Positions 6,568 through 10,799 of a stretch of 10,799 bases of DNA are shown in pieces. Within the stretch, counting starts at the first letter, position 1. Each line of letters opens with the position of its first letter. Source of the DNA: Oscillospiraceae bacterium. GTDB lineage: Bacteria > Bacillota_A > Clostridia > Oscillospirales > JAAYXM01. Under the pieces are notes generated by a model. The model was not told the DNA's origin. It saw only the letters and a list, made by a program, of their open reading frames with translations, and ran no database searches. The stretch covers positions 1 through 10,799 of the forward strand of contig JAFQVE010000616.1 in assembly GCA_017408185.1 (NCBI GenBank). The letters are read 5' to 3'. The position numbers were made by a program, and so were the translations under genes.

Positions 6568-9302
6568 TACTCGATGATATCTGTATAAATCACTCTGACT
6601 TCCCCATCGGAATCCTTAACCATGAGGAATCCGCGTGCCACATTTTCATTCTCCGACGGAAGTGCCGTAAACTGTCCTGACGGAGTACCATTTTCCGAAA
6701 GAGCTCTTGAATAGCAGCTGTTTACAGTCGGAGTTCCGCTCTTTGAGAAGATAATACCGGCTTCAAGCTTTTCATAAGCTTCAGGTGTATTGTATGTAAT
6801 AAAATATGCGTTTCCTTCCTTGTCCAGATTAATGGTCGGCAAAGCCTCTTTCTCCCCTTCATATACGGCAATCAACGATATATCGCCCCAGAGATAAAAG
6901 CTTATTTCTTTATCATAGCTCACCACACATTCGCTTTCATCACCCAGTATCCAGTAAGAGAAGTTTTCACTGGTTGCCACATAGCTTACTTCATCTCCGT
7001 ATTTTCCTTTCTGAATGCTTTTGGGTGTTTCAGTATCGCCGTCATAGAAGGATGCAGTATACTCAGTGTTTGCAACCTTGTACAGAGCGACCGCACGTGT
7101 TATTGAATTGATTACCGTATCATTTGCAATGCTCCAGTTTGAAAATTCGTGACCTGTAAGCTTTGTGTCAACATCTTCCGAAGCACTGGCAAAAGTTGTT
7201 CCTTTTGCAACATTTTTGCTTGTTATAAGACCTTTATATTGATTATAGAAGCTTACGACAACTTCATCTGAATTGTTGTTTGCACTGTCATATACAGCGA
7301 TAAGCGCCGTGTTTGTATTTGCAGTAAATGTATATTCCGGTTTATCACTTATAACTTTTCCGGAAGCATTTCTCCAATGCGAGAATACGAGAGTTTCCGT
7401 TTCATTTGCAGTCACCGTAATGGTTTTGCCGGTATTGACCGTATTTGCATTTCCGATTGTAATATCATCCGAGGTTACATCCCCACCGTTTTCTGCAGCT
7501 ACATACACGCTGACAGTTTCATCTGCCGCTTCTCCTATGCCTGTATCCTGACCTGCAAACGAAAATACCTTTTCGAAAACATACTCGTTTTCTCCGTATA
7601 TAACCTCGGCTTCGATCGTGGCATTTCCGTTTCCAAGGACTTCGAGTTTCGTGCCATCCGTTACCTTTGCAATACCCGGATTTTTGCTTATGAAGGTTAC
7701 TTCCGTATCCTTAAAATCGATAACCGTCTTTGCCTTGTTGGATAAAACACCTGAAACATTCAATACGTTCTCATCTGAAAGAGCTATCTCGCCATGCATA
7801 ACGGCAAGATTCTCTCCGCCGCTGAGAGTGAGGCTTCCGATTGCGCTGTACCCTGCTTTCTTCGAAGAAATGACCAGCACATATTCGCCGGCGTTTTCAA
7901 AATTTACGTTTTCTTTCTCTATGGTTCCGGTTTTTTCATAATTCTTCCCATCAGCATCCAAGCATGAAACCGTCTCAAGAAGATTGCTTGCTGTGAGGTT
8001 TGCTTCAACGTTTTTTGCCTCCTCGGAATCAAGGAGATATACGTCAACCTCAGTTGAGGCATAGGTTCTTTGCGCATATATAAGCGAAAGGTCATAAAAT
8101 CCCGAAACCGGAACGTTTATGCCGAGTGCATACCATTGGCCCGCCTTGTGGCTTGTTACCATATAACCGCCATTAGTTCTGAAATCGGTGAGTATCGGAT
8201 CCCAACCCGCAATTCTTGAATGCGACCGGTAGAAGCCATTTGACTGCTCATACGTGAAATCGCCGAGATAGAATCCATAACCAACTTCATACGGGTTGTA
8301 GAATATGTTTACACCTGATCTGTTGTTATCGGGATCAACGACATTTATTGTGTGAACGATTGTTTCGGGACTGCCGTTTATCGTTGCGGTAAGAGCAATT
8401 TCCGTTTTCCCCTCTTTCGATGCCGTTACAGTTCCCTCATATACTCCGTCATACGAGAGATCTTCCGACGTCTTCGTCATATTGATGCTGTCACCTGACA
8501 TAACCGATACTGCTATCGAATTTTTCGTTGAAGCAACCGCCTTGCCGTCCGACGCCATCTCATATCCGTTTGCACGGAACTGCGAACCGTCGCTCATGAG
8601 CGCATATACGGTAAACGGAACCGTCTCGCCCACTGCAATCTCCGATGGAAGCGTATTCACAATTTTGGAATACGATACTGTCTTCTCACCGACAAAATCA
8701 AGTGAAAGGCTTATCGGGAGAGCTCTATTTCCCCACTGATAATACTGTGTTTTTCTTGCGAGTACAAAGGATATCTTTGCATTTCCCTCTTCAAGCCAAA
8801 GCGTGTTCATTGTCTTTTCGACACCAAGCACCGGTTTTTTATTCGTCGTCACCGAATCTGTGAAGTTATAGTATCCCGCATACTTTCCGTTGACATAAAC
8901 AAAGAATTCTGCACCCGGATACCAATTTCCTCCGATAAGTTTAAGACTGTAGCTTCCACTCTTTGATATTGGTACAGTGAATGTAAACATTGAATCATAT
9001 GCATTCTCTGTTCGGTCAACCCAAGCATCTCCTGTACCTATATCTATCTGCTGCACGATTGTACCTGTGTTCCCGATAGTAGTCTGTCGGTTATCACCTT
9101 TAGCGGTAGTTGTCTCCGAAGCAACAACCGTGTAGCCTGCAGCAGTTCCATCAAGGTCACAGGATTTAGTCGGATTTCCGCCACCTGTAGTCCCTCCGAA
9201 CACGATCTTTACATCATATTCGCTTGTCGCACTCACCAAAGTTACAGGAATCGCTGATGCAATAATCGCAAATGCAAGCAGCATTGAAAGGATTTTTTTC
9301 AT
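6567..9302 (-). CDS. Secreted non-catalytic modular protein sharing the lyase N-terminal block, with InlB-like repeats
   Basis: The protein has 911 residues and a signal peptide (MKK, hydrophobic stretch, cleavage likely after VSA at 25). Residues 28-206 form a beta-sandwich-like module with conserved aromatic residues; 208-322 a Big-like Ig domain; 330-496 a second binding-like module ending in GSLTLSGG; 498-582 a Big_2-like domain. All of this aligns without gaps to the downstream lyase. After residue 582 the two proteins diverge completely. Residues about 597-814 hold three InlB B-repeat-like units, each with an FSxW motif (640-643, 720-723, 781-784) and an AxY end (669-671, 739-741, 812-814). 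Residues 823-911 resemble the fibronectin-III-like end domain of clostridial surface proteins. There is no catalytic motif, SLH repeat, LPxTG or C-terminal membrane segment, so it is probably released or held non-covalently. It is first gene of the operon, with a good Shine-Dalgarno. The likely role is binding of carbohydrate or cell-surface material; this is inferred from sharing modules with a lyase. No specific function is recognised. Confidence 0.9.
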   Translation of the reverse strand: MKKILSMLLAFAIIASAIPVTLVSATSEYDVKIVFGGTTGGGNPTKSCDLDGTAAGYTVVASETTTAKGDNRQTTIGNTGTIVQQIDIGTGDAWVDRTENAYDSMFTFTVPISKSGSYSLKLIGGNWYPGAEFFVYVNGKYAGYYNFTDSVTTNKKPVLGVEKTMNTLWLEEGNAKISFVLARKTQYYQWGNRALPISLSLDFVGEKTVSYSKIVNTLPSEIAVGETVPFTVYALMSDGSQFRANGYEMASDGKAVASTKNSIAVSVMSGDSINMTKTSEDLSYDGVYEGTVTASKEGKTEIALTATINGSPETIVHTINVVDPDNNRSGVNIFYNPYEVGYGFYLGDFTYEQSNGFYRSHSRIAGWDPILTDFRTNGGYMVTSHKAGQWYALGINVPVSGFYDLSLIYAQRTYASTEVDVYLLDSEEAKNVEANLTASNLLETVSCLDADGKNYEKTGTIEKENVNFENAGEYVLVISSKKAGYSAIGSLTLSGGENLAVMHGEIALSDENVLNVSGVLSNKAKTVIDFKDTEVTFISKNPGIAKVTDGTKLEVLGNGNATIEAEVIYGENEYVFEKVFSFAGQDTGIGEAADETVSVYVAAENGGDVTSDDITIGNANTVNTGKTITVTANETETLVFSHWRNASGKVISDKPEYTFTANTNTALIAVYDSANNNSDEVVVSFYNQYKGLITSKNVAKGTTFASASEDVDTKLTGHEFSNWSIANDTVINSITRAVALYKVANTEYTASFYDGDTETPKSIQKGKYGDEVSYVATSENFSYWILGDESECVVSYDKEISFYLWGDISLIAVYEGEKEALPTINLDKEGNAYFITYNTPEAYEKLEAGIIFSKSGTPTVNSCYSRALSENGTPSGQFTALPSENENVARGFLMVKDSDGEVRVIYTDIIE
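7557..9302 (-). repeat. Copy 1 of the 1746-bp intragenic duplication (secreted protein codons 1-582)
   Basis: This is the partner of 4809-6554 at a constant offset of 2748 bases. It points to tandem duplication of a gene (or of its 5' part) followed by fusion to different C-terminal halves: a lyase in one case, InlB-like repeats in the other. Confidence 0.93.
9097..9161 (-). repeat. 65-bp block identical to 6349-6413
   Basis: Partner of the identical block in the lyase gene, at the same offset of 2748 bases. Confidence 0.85.
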
Positions 9303-9310
9303 GACTATAT

Positions 9311-9317
9311 ACCTCCA
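9311..9317 (-). promoter_or_regulatory. Shine-Dalgarno of the 911-residue secreted protein
   Basis: TGGAGGT on the minus strand ends 8 bases before the ATG at 9302. It is a near-perfect ribosome binding site and supports this start. Confidence 0.85.
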
Positions 9318-9327
9318 AAAACAATGT

Positions 9328-9346
9328 ACAGTGTATTCTACACTGT
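9328..9346. promoter_or_regulatory. Perfect 8-bp palindrome, possible operator or leader hairpin
   Basis: ACAGTGTA and TACACTGT flank a 3-base centre (TTC), with no mismatches. It lies 26 to 44 bases upstream of the 911-residue protein start, just downstream of the predicted transcription start. A symmetric operator is possible; a short hairpin in the leader is the alternative. AraC proteins normally use non-palindromic or directly repeated sites, so the binder could be another regulator. Confidence 0.5.
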
Positions 9347-9355
9347 CTCATTATT

Positions 9356-9385
9356 AGAATAGCATCTTACTCTTTCGCACTTCAA
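9356..9385 (-). promoter_or_regulatory. Candidate promoter of the secreted-protein/lyase operon
   Basis: Read on the minus strand, TTGAAG (9385-9380) is followed after 18 bases by TATTCT (9361-9356), each a four-of-six match to the -35 and -10 boxes. Transcription would start near 9349, just before the palindrome at 9328-9346. The weak boxes fit a promoter needing an activator such as the divergent AraC protein. An alternative -10, TAGAAT, lies inside the palindrome but has no good -35 at the right distance. Confidence 0.4.
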
Positions 9386-9417
9386 GCAGAAAAGTTATAA
9401 CATTGTGCCATTTATAC

Positions 9418-9446
9418 TTGTCACCCAAAGAAAACAATGATATAAT
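9418..9446 (+). promoter_or_regulatory. Sigma-A type promoter of the AraC gene, extended -10
   Basis: TTGTCA at 9418-9423 (five of six matches to the -35 consensus) is separated by 17 bases from a perfect TATAAT at 9441-9446. TGA immediately precedes the -10, giving the extended TGnTATAAT form. Transcription should start near 9453, leaving a leader of about 25 bases before the ATG at 9478. Such a near-consensus promoter suggests steady expression of the regulator unless repressed. Confidence 0.8.
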
Positions 9447-9477
9447 CAAACTAAATAAAATGAAAGTGAGAATTCTT

Positions 9478-10431
9478 ATGAACATTGCGGTTCTGACCAC
9501 TGAAGACAATATGATGTCAAAGCTTCCCGTAACCGTTGTCACAAAAGTTCTTCACGAAACTGACGAAAAGCCGATCTTTCACAATTACTCACATCTGTGC
9601 TATGTTCTTGCAGGAAGCCTTTTTCACACGATTGACGGTAAGACATTTCATCAAACGCCCGGCACCTGCACTTTCATTCCTTACTACACACCATATACCG
9701 TCAATTCTGCCGAAAGTGAGGTTTCGCCGGTACACATTCATATTTCCTTTCCTGATAAATTTCTCACCGAGCACGGCTATTCTTTTTTCTCCTCATCAAG
9801 GGGCATTGCTGCATATGGCGGAAAAAGAATTCCGAAATTCGTTTCCTTTTCAGAAAAAGACAAAGTCAAAGCAGAGTCGTTGTGTAAAAAAATCGTGTGC
9901 GAATATGACAAGCATAAAAACGCATCATATAATCTTATTTCCGAGTACATCGCAGAGTTTCTCACTCTTTATATCTCCTGCGCATCTGAAGAAGCAGAAG
10001 TTTTGCAGATAAGTACTTTAACCTATGAGCGTGCTTTCGCAATAAATAAAGCGGTAGAGTATTTAGCGCAAAATTATCGCCACCCAATCTCCATTGATGA
10101 GCTTGCTCAGATAGCTACGATGTCACGACGTTCTTTTTTTAGGAATTTTGAAGAGGTCACAGGAACGACTGTATCTCAAATTCTTTTATCTGTCCGGCTG
10201 AAAGCCGCCGCCGTTCTTCTGATACATACAGACAAGACTCTCGATGAAATCGCAAAAGAGGTCAAATTATATAACAAATCGCGGCTATCTTCGCTTTTTA
10301 CGAAGGAATATGGTATGTCACCGCGTGAATTCAGAAAAATTGAGCGACCAAGAGAACTCAAGTTGCTTCCTTATTGGAATCGACGTTGGACGTGGTTTGA
10401 TGAAAATCTCTGCAGTTTTAAAGATATGTAG
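9478..10431 (+). CDS. AraC-family transcriptional regulator with cupin-type sensor domain
   Basis: This 317-residue cytoplasmic DNA-binding protein has the usual AraC/XylS length and architecture. Residues about 30-90 form an N-terminal cupin-like fold (HNYSHLCYVLAG, then a Pro-Gly turn and FIPYYTPY, then HIHISF), the usual effector pocket of sugar-responsive members. Residues about 188-287 are the double helix-turn-helix: first recognition unit around 204-223 (ISIDELAQIATMSRRSFFRN), second around 253-276, closing with the family signature GMSPREFRK at 279-287. A 30-residue aromatic and basic tail follows (PYWNRRWTWF), longer than usual for the family. The frame stays open upstream to ATG codons at 9403 and 9460. 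The 9478 start is chosen because the promoter TATAAT is at 9441-9446, so transcripts begin near 9453; the 9460 start would have almost no leader, while GTGAG at 9466-9470 is 7 bases before 9478. It is divergent from the lyase operon, so regulation of that operon and of itself is the simplest hypothesis. The effector is unknown. Confidence 0.93.
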   Translation: MNIAVLTTEDNMMSKLPVTVVTKVLHETDEKPIFHNYSHLCYVLAGSLFHTIDGKTFHQTPGTCTFIPYYTPYTVNSAESEVSPVHIHISFPDKFLTEHGYSFFSSSRGIAAYGGKRIPKFVSFSEKDKVKAESLCKKIVCEYDKHKNASYNLISEYIAEFLTLYISCASEEAEVLQISTLTYERAFAINKAVEYLAQNYRHPISIDELAQIATMSRRSFFRNFEEVTGTTVSQILLSVRLKAAAVLLIHTDKTLDEIAKEVKLYNKSRLSSLFTKEYGMSPREFRKIERPRELKLLPYWNRRWTWFDENLCSFKDM

Positions 10432-10457
10432 CCCAAAAAACATTATTTGACATATGT

Positions 10458-10500
10458 AAAACAACGGACGAAGCCATAATAATGCCTCATCCGTTGTTTT
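10458..10500. terminator. Long hairpin terminator between convergent AraC and SLH genes
   Basis: Two 17-base arms (10458-10474 and 10484-10500) enclose a 9-base loop. On the minus-strand transcript all 17 positions pair, two as G-U wobbles; on the plus-strand transcript those two become A-C mismatches. Each arm carries an outer A/T run, giving AAAA before and UUUU after the GC-rich part in both directions; the plus strand continues with a further T-rich stretch. It therefore serves the SLH gene (stop at 10508) and probably also the AraC gene (stop at 10431). Confidence 0.85.
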
Positions 10501-10507
10501 CTTTTGC

Positions 10508-10799
10508 TTATTTAATAAAGTCCAATATTCTCTTGATAAGAACTGCAACTTCGGCGCGTGTTGTGTTGTCGGTCGGGGCGATTTTGCCGCTCTTTCCGTT
10601 TACAAGGCCGCTTGCGATGAGCGCATTGACTGAATCCTTTGCATATTCTGCAACAGCTTCAAAATCAGGATATTCAACATCCCCCGTCTCAAGTTCAACC
10701 TCAAGTGCCGTGAGTGCTCTGTATACAATCGTCATCATATCCTGACGTGTGATTGTATTTCTCGGCGCAAACTTATTATCGCCAATGCCGTTTACAATA
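10508..10799 (-). CDS. C-terminal end of an S-layer homology (SLH) domain protein, partial
   Basis: The frame is open from the right edge to TAA at 10510-10508 (96 complete codons plus the stop). The visible residues are the end of one SLH repeat (NKFAPRNTITRQDMMTIVYR) and a complete final repeat containing YAKDSVNALIASGLVNG, then PTDNTTRAEVAVLIKRIL, ending at DFIK. The F/I-A-P, (T/I)TR-(Q/A)-(D/E) and G-hydrophobic-(V/I)-N-G signatures are typical. SLH repeats usually occur in threes and bind pyruvylated secondary cell-wall polymers, holding the protein on the outer face of the Gram-positive wall. What the rest of the protein does lies outside the window. An internal ATG at 10738 lies inside the repeat and is not a plausible start. 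The gene is convergent with the AraC gene and shares its terminator. Confidence 0.93.
   Translation of the reverse strand, partial: IVNGIGDNKFAPRNTITRQDMMTIVYRALTALEVELETGDVEYPDFEAVAEYAKDSVNALIASGLVNGKSGKIAPTDNTTRAEVAVLIKRILDFIK

Noticed and set aside
9403..9477. Longer start for the AraC gene at 9403 (or 9460)
   Set aside because: The promoter -35 and -10 boxes (9418-9446) fall inside the extended version, so a transcript would start too late to encode it.
9536..10012. 158-codon plus-strand frame within the AraC gene
   Set aside because: It is a shifted frame of the AraC coding sequence, whose own frame has the clear cupin and HTH motifs.
1..10799. Transposase, phage, CRISPR, tRNA or rRNA sequences
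   Set aside because: I saw no IS-like terminal repeats, integrase motifs, regularly spaced repeats or RNA gene signatures. The long repeat is a gene duplication, not a mobile element.

Overview
The window looks like a low-to-moderate-GC Bacillota (Clostridia-like) chromosome. The evidence is indirect: S-layer homology (SLH) repeats, very large secreted multidomain proteins with short Gram-positive-type signal peptides, Big-type immunoglobulin folds, InlB-like repeats, an AraC regulator and a TTGTCA/TATAAT promoter. Species cannot be told from the sequence. Coding density is high and all but one gene lie on the minus strand.

Layout from left to right. (1) Positions 1-6554, minus strand, are one uninterrupted reading frame of 2184 visible codons that runs off the left edge. 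It is a secreted polysaccharide-lyase-like protein with a heparinase II/III catalytic core, preceded by about 970 residues of binding and Ig-like modules. It ends, as far as visible, in a Gly/Pro/Asp/Lys-rich linker of the kind that often precedes a cell-wall anchor. (2) Positions 6567-9302, minus strand, encode a 911-residue secreted protein with no recognisable enzyme domain. Its first 582 residues align without gaps to the first 582 of the lyase (about 77% identical by hand count). Its C-terminal third is three InlB-like 'FSxW' repeats plus a fibronectin-III-like end domain. The two genes are 12 bases apart, and the lyase Shine-Dalgarno overlaps the upstream stop codon, so they form an operon with the non-catalytic protein first. 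(3) Positions 9303-9477 are a compact divergent regulatory region holding a strong plus-strand promoter, a plausible minus-strand promoter and a perfect 8-bp palindrome near the operon start. (4) Positions 9478-10431, plus strand, encode an AraC-family regulator, divergent from the operon and a natural candidate for its regulator. (5) Positions 10458-10500 hold a long hairpin terminator shared by the convergent genes. (6) Positions 10508-10799, minus strand, are the C-terminus of an SLH-domain protein that enters from the right edge.

Working model (inference): the AraC protein controls a two-gene extracellular module made of a free secreted binding protein and a lyase that carries the same N-terminal binding block. 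Together they would capture and cleave an acidic (uronate-containing) polysaccharide at the cell surface. Substrate, true anchoring of the lyase and the regulator's effector are not shown by this window.
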